This document shows, one piece after another, positions 30,025-41,011 of a stretch of 64,000 bases of DNA (positions are counted from its first letter, which is position 1; each line of letters starts with the position of its first letter). A model generated the notes under the pieces. It was not told the DNA's origin. It saw only the letters and a list, made by a program, of their open reading frames with translations, and did no database searches. The translations under genes were made by a program, and so were the position numbers. Origin of the DNA: Phytoseiulus persimilis (taxonomy: Eukaryota; Arthropoda; Arachnida; Mesostigmata; Phytoseiidae); contig CM075102.1 in assembly GCA_037576195.1 (NCBI GenBank), positions 6,758,001 through 6,822,000 on the forward strand, read 5' to 3'.

Positions 30025-31752
30025 AAACATCCAAGGACATCAGCGCACCGTGGCCAGTGCTTGGTGTGCAAGACCACCAATAGTCTTCGCGTCATCGAGT
30101 TGCCCGACCGTTACAAGGTGTTCAACTGTGATAAAATCTTCATCCCCAAGGGATGTCGCACTTGCGAGGCGCATCGAATCTGCAATATCGAGCCAAAAAA
30201 CGATCTGGTGACAGTGGATGACCACGCGGAGATTGACATGGATGATTTGAGGGACTTACTTCGTGACGCTTCGAACGCCCCTTTGCTTGAGAGAGTCAGC
30301 AATCTCGAACTTCCCGACGATCGTTTTGTGAGTCTCACTGGGTTTTCGGGTAATAATCTCCGGCAGATCGCCGATTCCTTACCGAGCTTGGGAAATTCCA
30401 GAGCTCTCAATGCCACACAAGCGCTTTTCATTTTCTTGATGAAACTCCGATCTGGGAGTTCTCAGCGCTTCATTGCGAGCCTCCTAGATTTACGGGACCC
30501 CAAGCTTGTGTCGTCGACATTCACCAAAGTGATAGAGGCCTTCGAGAAAGACATCTTGCTAGCTTTCGGACCGCAGTCAATGACACGCGATATCCTGCTG
30601 AGCATGACGACGAGATCAGCGAGACGGCTCCTCGACTTGACTGCGGATCAAGTTGCGCTGGTGCTTGACGGTACCTATATCCGTCATCAGAAGAGCACCA
30701 ATAACGCTTTTCAACGTTTGTCATACTCGGGCCAGAAGGAGTGTCACTTATGCAAGCCCTTCACTATTTGCACAACCAATGGATACATCGTCGATTTCGC
30801 CGGGCCTTACTTCGGAACGGAAAATGATGCTTCCATCGTGAGGAGGGTTCTAGAAGACCGAGCTCTGCTATCCCTCTTGAGACCAAATGATGCTCTAGTC
30901 GTGGATCGCGGATTCAGGGACTCCGTTCAGTACATGAGTGACATGGGTTTCCGAGTGTTCATGCCTGCAATGAAAGGCACCAGGAAGCAGGTCCCCTGCG
31001 AAGAAGCGAACCGCTCCCGCCGAATCACCAAGGTTCGTTGGGTAGTGGAAGCTGTGCACGGCCGCGTCGATCAGCGGTACAAGCTCCTCCACAATGTTTT
31101 GGATAACAAAATGCTCCACAAAGTGCCCACCCTTTGTAAGATCGTCGGATACTTGGAGAACCGCTTTGGTGGTCTATCGTAGGAGAGCGATGCCTTCGAG
31201 TCTGAGATCCTCGAACGCATGGATGCGCGACAGCATGTAGCGAATGATCTTGGAGAGCGCGTCGAACGCGAGAGATGGATGCAGAGACCCACAACACTCT
31301 CGAGGATCTCTGCCGAAGAACTTACCGATTTTCCGAGATTGACGGAGAGTGAACTGGTCCTTCTCGCATCCGGGCCGTATCAGGTCAAGCTCGCTGCTTC
31401 CTATCTTGCGGACACGATGGACGACGAGAATAACATCCAGATGAGTTTCGTCAAGGAACAGCCGAATATCGTCCGTCTCGACATTAGATCCCGTCATGTG
31501 AGTCGGAAGACCTACCGACTATTCATCCAGTACGAACCAGACTCGAATGACGTTCAAGGGATCAGAGGACATTGGTGCGAATGTCCAAATGGGAGCCGCA
31601 CAGTTGGATGCTGCTGTCATGTGACCGCGGCCATTTACTATCTGTCCTCTGCCAGGTATTTAGCAACGATTCCTCGTCCAGCGGCTGGCTTGACGGAAAT
31701 CTTCATGGCTGAGGATGAAGCAGAGTCGGAAGACGATGGTGCTGATGAATGA
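30025..31752 (+). CDS. DDE_Tnp_4 transposase with C-terminal SWIM zinc finger, one in-frame stop
   Basis: The frame is open from 30025. The N-terminus has a Cys-rich module (GQCLVC...CRTCEAH). A helical helix-turn-helix-like region follows (ATQALFIFLMKLRSGSSQRF), then the DDE_4 nuclease core: LDGTYIRHQ (Asp at 30667-30669), DRGFRD (Asp at 30904-30906) and VRWVVEAVHGRVDQRYKLL (Glu at 31048-31050). A TAG at 31180-31182 interrupts, but the same frame continues through LERMDARQ to a SWIM-type finger (HWCECPNGSRTVGCCCHV, near 31573-31624) and an acidic end at 31752. DDE-SWIM proteins of this type are known in invertebrate genomes. It is inserted in the BEL element; I could not define terminal inverted repeats. 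Either a recent nonsense mutation or two proteins. Confidence 0.8.
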
Positions 31753-31995
31753 AAACTTCGCAATAAAGCTTTTGCTGTCTTTAGTCTGAAATATCTTTGA
31801 CTGCTGTCATCAATCGGCGCTCAGTCGTTTCTATCCCCACGATATTTCCTGATCTTTCCCGTTCCTCTTTCTAGCAAATCCAGGAGCTAGCGGAGCTCCT
31901 AGACTCTTCATGGACAGGGATGCAGGTTTTTCGGGAAATCATCATTTCAAATACGAAGGCTGAAGTTGCTGTGGCACGAGAGAGATCCAACGAGT
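31753..31995. other. Downstream flank of the DDE transposase, nothing recognised
   Basis: AATAAA occurs shortly after the stop (CGCAATAAAGC near 31758-31768) and could serve as the polyadenylation signal of the transposase gene. The remaining sequence has no recognisable feature. Confidence 0.45.
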
Positions 31996-33097
31996 GCTGG
32001 CTCTATTCCCCAAGGCGACGATGTCTTTGGAGGCTATCCGATGCCCATGATGTGCTCGAACTCTCGCGTTCTCGCTCAGTTAGGTGGCGGAAGAGTGGTG
32101 ATTCCGAGGCCTTTCTGACCATCCTTCCCTGAGTATGGAGGAGTGATTTCGAGGCCCTTCCGACCAGAGAGTGGCATGATCCGAATCCGATCTGACCACA
32201 TTTCTGGGGGTCTATGGAGGTGATTCCTAGGTCGATCTGACCATACTTTTGAGGGTCTATGGAGGTGATTCCCAGGTCGATCTGACCATACTTTTGAGGG
32301 TCCATGGAGGTGATTCCTAGGTCGATCTGACCATACTTTTGAGGGTCTATGGAGGTGATTCCCAGGTCGATCTGACCATACTTTTGAGGGTCTATGGAGG
32401 TGATTCCCAGGTCGATCTGACCATACTTTTGGGGGTCTATGGAGGTGATTCCTAGGTCGATCTGACCATACTTTTGAGGGTCTATGGAGGTGATTCCTAG
32501 GTCGATCTGACCATACTTTTGAGGGTCTATGGAGGTGATTCCCAGGTCGATCTGACCATACTTTTGAGGGTCTATGGAGGTGATTCCTAAGTCGATCTGA
32601 CCATACTTTTGGTGGTCTATTGAAGTGATTCTGGGATCGATCTGAACATACTTTTTAGGGTCTTGGTAGGTGATTCCGAGGTCGGAGAGTATCCACGAGT
32701 GTCAAGGCGACCATTCAGGGGTGTCCACGAGAGTCTCCGGAGAATTCCACGAGAGCTTACGAGTGTGGTCGACATGTTACTTTTACCGATTTAAGTATGA
32801 AGTACCACTCCGATCTCGGTGATACTTTCGGAGTGTGCAGGGGGGCCAAAGAGCTACATTTTGAGACATATCACAGGGTGGCGCGACCACGGGAAAGGCT
32901 ACTTCCGAGCACAAAGTCATGGAAGAAGCCGTCTGAATTTTGAATTTTTAGGTTTTTTTTTGGCATTTTCTTTATCTTGTTTTAAGACAACGAGAAGTCC
33001 ACGAGGGCTGAATATAGCGCTGAGAGCTCAGCTCGGCCTAAGGATCATCCTCCGTAAATATCATCAAAATCCGTGACTTTGGACACGAAACCCCCAG
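31996..33097 (-). repeat. Tandem-repeat-bearing element, reverse copy
   Basis: Reverse complement of the element at 10415-11243. It comprises a repeat array (about 32100-32690), the shared flank (CCACGAGAGTCTCCGGAGAA region), a unique part with a roughly 200-bp deletion against the forward copy, and the end CCCCCAGACCC at 33097. Array units are about 48 bp (GGTCGATCTGACCATACTTT, then GAGGGTCTATGGAGGTGATT). It is inserted in the Gypsy RT right after VIDYRK, which fixes its left terminus as GGGTCTGGGGG, the same as in the Copia insertion. Confidence 0.75.
32200..32690 (-). repeat. Minisatellite array of ~48-bp units
   Basis: About ten head-to-tail units, nearly identical in the centre (several differ only at TCCTAGG/TCCCAGG) and diverging towards both ends. 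Central homogeneity with degenerate edges is typical of unequal exchange or slippage. Units contain the palindrome-like GATCGATC core in outer copies. Confidence 0.9.
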
Positions 33098-34902
33098 TTA
33101 TCCCCCAGACCCTTTCGGTAGTCAATCACCATCCTGAAACTCCCATCTGGTTTCTCCACCAGCATTTCCGGACTAGCATACGCCGCCTGTGATTCTTTGA
33201 TCATTCCCGCCTCTTTCATCTGTTTGAGAATTTCTTGCAGCGCTCCTCTCTCTTTGATCGACAATCTGAATGGCTTGCACCGCACCGGTGCGCTACCTGG
33301 TACTTCGTTTATCTCGAACTCCGTTCCCTTGGCTCTTCCAAGACATTTCATCGATGTCGCCACCACCGTCCTTTAGTTGTTTCTTAGGCCTACTAAGGCT
33401 TCTTTCCATTCCCCCGGAATGTCTTCGTTGACCACTAAATCTTCGATTTTGATTGCACCCGTTTCGCTCTCTACCGTGAATGCCCGAACTCCCACTTTTC
33501 TCAGCGTGAAATATTCCTCTCCCTCTGGGTCTACCCAACTTGCTCGAGCTACCACCGTTCTATCGTCCACACTCAGCTCCTCTTCTCCACGATTCATGAT
33601 CGGCAACCACACCTCGTCACCGCGAATCTCACATATCGCCTCCATGTTACTGTCGTTCTCGAACCGAATCCAATTTCCATTCCGCCCGACCGGCTCCGTC
33701 CTCACGAAACACACCGATTTCGGTCCCACACTGACTTTCTCTTTAGTCGCCAATGGAACCCGTGTCTTCTTATTTGGCAACAACTTTCGTATCTTCGGAA
33801 ACTCCTCTTTCCTGAAAATCCATGCTTCACCCTCGTGAAAGATTGTTTTTATTCCGCTGTGGATCAGCTCCTTCCCAATCAGTATCTCTTTCTCGTTCAA
33901 CACACCCCTCGGCAACACAGGCAGAATCGTATTTTCGAACGCGAATCCATCTATTCCCAGTTTTACCACCGCTTGTCTGACTGGAACACATGATCCCCCG
34001 ACTCCACGAACGTTTCTAATTAGACTCGGTTGCACTGCGAGTTCTAAGGCATTCGCCGCCTCTTCCGCAATCACACTTAGATCCACCTCGGTATCCAACT
34101 TTGCCGTCCACTCTCTACCATCGATCCTCACTTCCTTTGTCAGTTTGTTCTGTTTCCCCTCATGTTCCCGTCCCTCTCGCGATTCGCTCTCATCGATCCG
34201 TCTAACCTGCGTACAGTCTTTTCTTATGTGTCCCGGTTGCTTGCACCTGAAACACGTTATCGGCTCGGCCACCACATGTACGTCTGACCGCTCTCTCACC
34301 GCCGCTGCTCCGCCGCGATTCGCTCCACCATGACTCGGCGTACTCGTTAAATTACTTGGCGGTCCGGCTCTCATGGAACCAGGCGATCGCCACCCCTGAC
34401 CGCTCTCTGTATCCTGGTTGGCTCTGTTCAACCCATTGACTCCACCCATGTTTGTCGGCACTGACCGGCTCCAACCGCTTGCCATGCCCATCGGCTCTCT
34501 CGCGTTTTGCATTCGCCACATGCCGCTCGCGTTCATCTGCTCCCCGACATTTCGTCCCCTCATTGGACACGCTACTGATTTGTGGCCCTCCTGATTACAC
34601 ATGAAGCACGCAATCACTATTCCTGGTGCCTGCCTTCGATACCCCCGATTCCACTGCATATCCCTCAGCATCCGCGCCGTATCTTTTACATCTTGGATGA
34701 GTTCATCAGTATTTCTATGTTCTCCCCTACTCACGTATGGCCTCACTTGGTAGTATTCGCTTGCTAAGCCTATCAGCACTCTCGCCCTCGTTTCTTCCCT
34801 CGTGCAATCCAATCTTTTCGTGAGTTGCTCTACTCTGGCCACGTACATTTCCAATGATTCCCCTCTCTGCTGATAACAATTCATCAACTCCTCGAACAAC
34901 AC
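33098..34902 (-). pseudogene. Gypsy-type Gag-protease and start of reverse transcriptase
   Basis: Gag C-terminus (MLFEELMNCYQQRGESLEMY; GLASEYYQVRPYVS) is followed by two CCHC knuckles (CFMCNQEGHKSVAC and CFRCKQPGHIRKDC). The protease-like domain (EWTAKLDTEVDLSVIAEEAA) carries Asp-Thr-Glu where Asp-Thr/Ser-Gly is usual, so it is probably inactive. The frame stops at 33373. The next frame opens the RT (FEINEVPGSAPVRCKPFRLS; AGMIKESQAAYASPEMLVEK; FRMVIDYRK), and is cut by the tandem-repeat element. No catalytic YxDD remains. Confidence 0.85.
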
Positions 34903-35395
34903 CGTCCGATTTCTCTCCGGAATGTTTTTCTTCTAAACCGCGTCACCCAATCCCCCCAGCTCGCCCATTCGGCCAATCCATTCTGGTGCCACAATCGAGC
35001 CGCTCCAACCAATTTCTCCAACAAAACTCCCTCAAGGAACCATTCAGGCCACCCGCCGGCCGTTTCCGCGGTCTCCAAATGATTCAGCCACAGTTCCCGC
35101 CTCCAGTTCACTTCCGCCAGGAAATTTGTCCACCGATTTTGAGGTATCCGAGAATCGTTCCACCGACCTGACCATGCTTGGCTTCCTCGCTTCCGTTTCT
35201 TCGACCTCGGTCTTCAGCTCTTCTCTGTTCAATTCCAGCTTGAGATGCTCAACCAGAATCTTCGCCAGTGCCGCCATGGCCTGTTCGCCTCCCATCGTTC
35301 CTTCGCTCTCCCGAGTGCTCGATTCCGAATCCAAATCAAATAATTCACTCAACGTCATTCCTCGTTTCTCGTAACCAACCGGATGGATCCCACCG
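34903..35395 (-). pseudogene. Gypsy Gag N-terminal part
   Basis: The minus strand encodes MTLSELFDLDSESSTRESEG, an acidic Ser/Glu-rich Gag start (ATG near 35358), with the same sequence in the scrap at 51572-52001. A frame change near 35045 leads to a Trp-rich segment (MNWRRELWLNHLETAETAGG), then to the frame at 34902. Confidence 0.7.
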
Positions 35396-35573
35396 CTGCT
35401 TAATGTGGGGACTAATAGGGAACTCCGGTGTAGAAACTCTCGACGCTTTATTCCGACGTTGCTTCTCTGTCAAAGGCACTAGACGCACTGCTCGTGGTTT
35501 CTACGTGCCGCCAACATTCCTTCTCGTGCACGTCCATTACCTTCCAAACATGCCAATACTCCCGTTCCCTACA
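35396..35573 (-). repeat. Gypsy 5' LTR part
   Basis: On the element strand the sequence begins TGTAGGGAACGGGAGTA at 35573 and is shared with 51835-52001, where unrelated DNA also begins right after TGTAGGG. This defines the LTR 5' end. The LTR 3' end near 35395-35410 is approximate. Confidence 0.55.
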
Positions 35574-35879
35574 GGTGAAATTCAGGCAGAGAGCTCTCCC
35601 CATGTATCGTTCCCGAAGTAAGATTATTCTGGAGCGTGGGAGGTTCGAGCATAATCGTCGTTGGGGCGGTATGAATATCGATCGCGAACGAATCGGAGAA
35701 AAGAAGAAAATCAGCCTCTGACGCACTGAAGTCTGCGAAACGAATCTGAAACTCTGAAACTGAAGGTTGTCAAGATCTCCCTATGCATATGACGTATTTT
35801 TCGTCGGATTCCAAGAGCGTCATCTCAGTCCTGGGGAAAAGAGCGAGGATCCCTTCCGAAAATTGGAGTATGAACAGTT
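35574..35879. other. No recognised feature
   Basis: Short unassigned stretch between the Gypsy LTR edge and the hAT-like transposase end. I see no gene, and terminal repeats for the neighbouring hAT could not be fixed here. Confidence 0.4.
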
Positions 35880-36957
35880 ATTACGCACCAACAAAGCTTC
35901 TCACTCCAAGAAGAGATCTTGTGCAAACTTCTGTTCGCCTTGTGGCTCAATGTTGAGATCATTCATGTGACCCATGATGTCAGCCAGGAAGGCAACTTCC
36001 TGCCAATACTTCGGCTCTTCGATCTTTATCGCGAAGTTCCCGTGCTGTTAGGCGAAATGGAGAATCTCCGCCCGGAGCGATCCAACATCATCCCGTGGCC
36101 GAGCCACCGCACCTCCGTGTGGTAGATAACGTCGCCAAACTCGGCGTCAACTTTGTCCAAGGAGGCGCGGAACGATCGGTGAGTCAGGGCTCGCGAACGA
36201 ATATAGTTGACCGTTGAATCAACTCGCGACAATATCTTCTTGCATTTGAAGACTTTTCCATCAAGCCCTTCTTGATGGCTGATGCAGTGATATTTCAGGA
36301 ATGGCACGCTGAGATTGTTCTCTAGAAAAACGAGGGCTCCATTGCGCCTTCCTCGCATGGATGGAGCTCCATCAGTGCAACACCCACTGATTTTCAGCGG
36401 CGGGAGCTCGAAATGCTCGATAACTCTGAGAACCTCATCACAGACATCTTTCCAGGTCGTAGTTCCCATGATTGGACACATCGCCGCCAACTCCTCAAAG
36501 ATCTCCGTATTCGAATCGATCGCACGAACAAAAATGAGAAGCTGAGCAGTATCGCTCAGGTCTGTGCTCCCATCCATCGCGAGCGACCACCATTCAATGT
36601 CATTCGCTCGCTGGCTGAGCTGCTCCGTGATATTCGTCACGATGTCACCGATTCTCTTAGTTGTGGTTCTCCTTGAAAGGCTCGAGTCGGTGAACTCTTC
36701 GGAAGATGCGGGCCACACTTGGTTCGCGGCGATCATGAAACACTTCTTGATGAATTCGCCCTCCGTGAAAGGGCGGCCAGGGTCCTCACCTTGGTGGGTG
36801 GTCCGTGATGCCGCCGCAGATTTTCCTTGAATACAGTCGGGGTTTTCTCACAGATAAAACACGTTGGTTTTCCTCCCAACTCTACGAAGAAGAACTTCTC
36901 TGTACATTCAGGCTGGAACCTCCGGTTTTCGTCACCGATTGTTCGCTTCGATGCCAT
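35880..36957 (-). pseudogene. GTF2IRD2-like hAT transposase, frameshifted
   Basis: ATG at 36957 (MASKRTIGDENRRFQPECTE) leads into a zinc-finger-like CFIC...HH motif (36850-36800). A frame change near 36795, either an indel or the donor-like AAG-GTGAGG, leads to FTEGEFIKKCFMIAANQVWP and the hAT catalytic region (WWSLAMDGSTDLSDTAQLLI; SGCCTDGAPSMRGRRNGALV; KYHCISHQEGL; HTEVRWLGHG). Another shift near 36080 leads to FAIKIEEPKYWQEVAFLADI and MGHMNDLNIEPQGE, then a stop. This order matches the GTF2IRD2/ZBED-like hAT family. The C-terminal dimerisation domain is absent. Confidence 0.8.
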
Positions 36958-37541
36958 GCTCAACACAGCTATTCGACGAGTGAATCGAGTGTTCACTTTC
37001 CGTTCATCACATCGACGTGTTATGGTGTTTCTGGAGCTCATATTTCTTATTCTCGCAAAGGAAAAAATTCCTGAGTTCAAAGCCTCATCTTTGCCGGATG
37101 TCGCTCTTTGGAGACATGTCACTAGGCCCACGAATACTTAGAGCTGCTCTGAAGCGGCTCGTAAGTTTGAACGGCCGTGATGTTCCTCTGCACAGCGGGC
37201 CGCGAAACGGATTGTTTCTATGTATTGGAAGCGTGCGAAAGTTCTGAGCGCTAAACTTCGACGGCTCATGACTCCGCTCCCAGAAGTCGCAGAAGGATTC
37301 AAAAAGACTCAACAAACGCGGATCTCTCAGTCAGCTTTCAGATGCAGTCGATCTGATTCAACAAACGGCCTGCAATCACCGACGGTTTTACTGAAAGGGT
37401 CGAAAGTCGGAAAAGAGCGATATTTCGATTGCGGCGAAACTAAGATAATGACCCCCTGTTTTCTCTTCGGAAGCATAAAGTTCGTCAACAATTGAGTTGT
37501 TTCAAGAAAAAAATTGAGCGATTCGGCCGCCGCCAAGCGGA
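36958..37541. other. No recognised feature
   Basis: Lies between the hAT-like transposase start and the first cassette gene of Copia copy B. The 3' LTR of copy B should lie here but I could not find its GCTAAATAATGCATCA end, so it has probably been lost. No supported ORF. Confidence 0.4.
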
Positions 37542-38601
37542 ATGATTGCCAGTGTCCGTACTGACGTTGCCAAGGTTGTAAGTCAAGTTGGAGTTATGTG
37601 CTCCAAAGATCGCTCTCCCGACTCATCCACTACGGGGAATGTCGATTCCCTGGCGCGAAGCATTGCTGAACTGAAGGACAACATCCATCGTCTTGAGAAC
37701 AAGATCATCACGGTTGATAAGTGAGCCAAGAAGCAATCTGAGATTAACTCAAGAAACATCAATGAGGCGCTTGCTAAGATTACACTCACCGAATGCTCAC
37801 TCAAGTCTCATGATGACGCCAGCAAGATGAACTGGGCAGCGAACTCGGGAAATCTCCAAGAAGTTCGCGATCAACTCGCACGTAATAGTGCCGCCGTTGC
37901 CAACATCCTGGTGTCGCTGAACGAGATCTCAGCACATGTGGACCGAGTTTACACGATGTGTAATAACTTACAAACGAACCAGTCATCATTCGAAGAAGAG
38001 CATGAAGATATACCACCACCGCCGCCTGCTCGAAGGAGATTTTTGATTCGTCTATTTCAAGAACTTCTGAACTACGTTCTCACATGCAGAGGATGCTGAA
38101 TTTTTCTCATTCTCCTACTGATTATGGGTATGTATTTCATCATTCTAGAACTATCAGTCATGAATTTCTGATGGGGTCTTATAAATTAAATCCCCTTTTT
38201 TTCTAGTTGGAAGTATTCCCTTCGGCATCTACCGCATTCATCACGCTGGTGGTGTTGTTGTAGCTTCTTCAGTAACACCTGACTTCTCCGATGATGACTC
38301 AATCGTTCCCGCGAGTGATCCACCCTCAGTGATCCAGCAGCGCCCTGTGAACCGCACAGGGCTTACCAAGAAGTCAGATTCGGAAAATGTTGTGCTTCGT
38401 GGCTATGGATGCAAACGTATCCCTCAGGTCTCTGGATGGATATGTATTCATGAGACTAGAGGTCTCTGCATGCTTGAGTGCAAAGCATGCTTGAGTGTTC
38501 CCGGCAATAAGCCAGTTACCCAAACAGTCCTGTGTACTCACACTATTGACAATGGTGTCTGTGGTGCTTGCAAGCCCACCACCGTTTGTAGTCGTGTTTG
38601 A
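37542..38601 (+). pseudogene. Antisense gene 1 (copy B): spliced type II membrane protein, two stops
   Basis: Antisense to copy B pol. Exon 1 is open in one frame from 37542 to 38127 except for TGA at 37722-37724 and 38097-38099. It encodes coiled-coil-like repeats (SLARSIAELKDNIHRLENKI; VRDQLARNSAAVANILVSLN), a Pro run, basic residues and a membrane anchor (IFLILLLIM) at the exon end. Intron 38128-38206 (79 bp, ATGG then GTATGT; TTTTTTCTAG) is phase 1, as in copy A. Exon 2 (38207-38601) encodes a Cys-rich ectodomain with about ten Cys (GYGCKRIPQVSGWICIHETR; CMLECKAC; CGACKPTTVC). Topology and intron position equal copy A gene 1. Sequence similarity is weak. Confidence 0.6.
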
Positions 38602-38649
38602 TTTTACGCCTGTGGTTAGGCGGTTTTTAATTCGAACCCTCAATCACTT

Positions 38650-38874
38650 TCAGACCGTCCCTTGATCTTTTGGAAGTCGACGTCTGTATCTTTTGATGAG
38701 CTTGGTTGCATTGGCAAATGAATAAATCAAAACATTGGCCTTGAGATATGGAATCTTGTATTTCTGTGTTTTCTTAACACACGACGGCTCCTCCCCCTTT
38801 TCTCTGTAGTCGGTAATACTCTGTTTCGTTCTGGCATTTACTGCCATTCATCGGCCTGCCAATCTGTCGTTAAG
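38650..38874. other. Spacer between antisense genes of copy B
   Basis: Intergenic sequence upstream of gene 2 of copy B. No TATA box at the expected distance, and no ORF with support. Confidence 0.35.
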
Positions 38875-40959
38875 ATGCAGGTCCGCGTATCAAACAGTGC
38901 GAGCATTGCTCTTGTATGTTCAGTTTCTATGTGTCTGTTGATCATTTGGACAATCATTCTGCATATTGGGAAACCTGACTCAGTGTCCAAATCAGGAGCG
39001 AGCTTAGTAACCTCCATACTCCCTTCGAATGAGTCTTCTGAACCTGAGCGTGGCTACGTGAGGGTGACCATTGATTCATCATTCCGTTTTTCTTCTCCAA
39101 GTTCCAGTGTATCATTCACGGAACTCAACGCTGGTGCTCAGGTCAGTGTGGGCACGACCAATGCTCCACCACACTCTGAACATCATGTATCTCCTCCTCC
39201 GCTTGCTCCATCTTCAATGGAGCCCTTCTGCACTGCCTCGAATCTGCATCCAACATTCAGAACTGAACTTTCAACAAGTGCACCTATATCTACGACAGAG
39301 ACCTCCGTCTTTCGTCCCTCCACTGCTCAACTTTTGATGGAGTTGAGGGAGCGCCTGTTCATCGAGTCGGGTCAAAAACCCGATCGCATTCCTGATTGGT
39401 ACCACCGATCTCCAATTCGGTCACAACGACCAATAATTATTACTGTGGATTATAATCCACAGTAGTCCCTTTTCTAAGCCCATGAGTGTGAGTGTCACAA
39501 CCCTATCACCCAGGTCTTTTGAGAATGCTGTATCTTCAAATCAACATCTGCCTCCGCGTGGCCTGAAAGGCCAATCTTATGTTCCTTCGATATCTAGAGT
39601 TTCCTCTAATTTTGACCTCCAAGGAAGTGATTCTAACTTATCATCGGTCAGAATGAACCCGCAGACCGTTTCCAATCCTTCAACACCGTCATCGCTTTGC
39701 TCACAACGACCACTTCCTCAACCGCTCGGAAACCAATGATCAAAGTCATGACCTCGACAACTACCTCAACAACAACAACCTCAAAACCAGCCAGCAAGCC
39801 ATCAACATCTACCATGATTCAAGAGTCTTCATCCGAGAGTTCTTCTCTCAGTACCACGGTCTCACCAATTGCTGATGAGAGCCCTGTACAGAAACTGGTA
39901 GCCTCTTCTACTGACAAGGGAGCTATACGAAGTGTAACACCCAGATTTGAATGAGAAGGTGCTCATTTTGTAGTCCATGGTGGGTCATGTTCAGGCCCAC
40001 AGTTGATCGTCTTGAATGGGCCCGTGTTTTGGGCTGACTGATATGGGGAATACGCATTGAGACGGAGTAGGCTATTACGTCTTCCCCCTGGATCGCTTGT
40101 GACCGAGCGGCAGCACGATATGACACCCCCTTGCGGTCATGATCGTGGATTAGCTCCGAAGTCCTGAGGACGACGGAAGCAATTCCTATCATGAGAAACG
40201 ACGCAAAAAAACAATCAATTACAAGCAAACATATTCTGTAGCATTTCTCTCCCAAGTTTTTCTGATAACGCCAAGAAAAACTTTGCATATGTGAGCGGCA
40301 TGGTATGAAATGGGCTAAACACCTGTTGAAGACTATGCCTCATAGGTCACCCAAGATATTGCTTTCCGCTCTGGGTTAGGTGAAACAAGATTCACTCGAT
40401 CTCTCTGTGTGCTACCTAGTCCAGTCACTGATTCAGAGTCGAAAACTCCAGTCACTAACCAGAAATAGGGAAGTCGATCGGCCCTGGAAGGCCGGAAAAC
40501 GTATTTTTCTCCGGATTTCGGGCTCCTTGAGAGAAAAAACCACGGACCCCTTCAAGACGATCAACTGCGGGCCCGAACATGGCCCAGCATGGACTACCGA
40601 ACGGGCACCCTCTCATTCAAATCTGGGTGTTACACTTCGTTTAGTTCCCTCGTGAGACATCATCAGCAGTGGTCTCTTCACAGTACTCAACGCCTCAACT
40701 GACCACTACCAGCGCTCCTCCACCTGAAGTTCTCCCCATGATCTTCCACATACCATCCAATAGGTATCAATGTGAAATCATTTCATACAATCGATTATGC
40801 AGATCCGTTGTAGATCGGACCTGTGTTCTTGTAAAACGAATGACCAGACTTAATCATCATCTATCTGTTCTCCCATACGAGAAAGATGACCATGTTTTGG
40901 ATGAGGAGCATTCAAAGATTCTACAGGTTTGTGATGGTCATCGTAACTTCATTGCGTGA
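38875..40959 (+). pseudogene. Antisense gene 2 (copy B): Ser/Thr-rich membrane protein, interrupted
   Basis: ATG at 38875 (MQVRVSNSAS) leads to a membrane anchor (IALVCSVSMCLLIIWTIIL) and a Ser/Thr/Pro-rich stalk to a TAG at 39463-39465. Similar low-complexity sequence continues in other frames (39482-39739, 39697-39930; TTSTTTTSKPASKPSTSTMI). A DNA element with inverted ends is inserted at about 39931-40647. After it, 40669-40959 holds more stalk and the conserved C-terminal domain (FHIPSNRYQCEIISYNRLC; VDRTCVLVKRM; LQVCDGHRNFIA). This aligns with the end of copy A gene 2, including five Cys. Unlike copy A, no intron is apparent at the anchor. Decayed. Confidence 0.65.
39931..40647. mobile_element. 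Non-autonomous DNA transposon with ~100-bp inverted termini
   Basis: The ends CGAAGTGTAACACCCAGATT (left) and its complement AATCTGGGTGTTACACTTCG (right) begin inverted repeats of about 100 bp that also share CAGTTGATCGTCTTGAA further in. Length is about 717 bp with no transposase. It interrupts copy B antisense gene 2. A target duplication is not clear (TAT/TTA-type flanks), so the superfamily is open. Confidence 0.7.
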
Positions 40960-41011
40960 AAAGTGAATCTTTCAATTTGAACAACGAGAGAGTTATTTAT
41001 TTTACTATGGG

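Noticed and set aside
32200-32690. Regular repeat array resembling a CRISPR
   Set aside because: Units are head-to-tail without distinct spacers and lie in eukaryotic transposon DNA. It is a minisatellite.
36795-36810. Intron in the GTF2IRD2-like gene (AAG-GTGAGG)
   Set aside because: No acceptor gives a better join than a simple indel, since the downstream frame resumes immediately.
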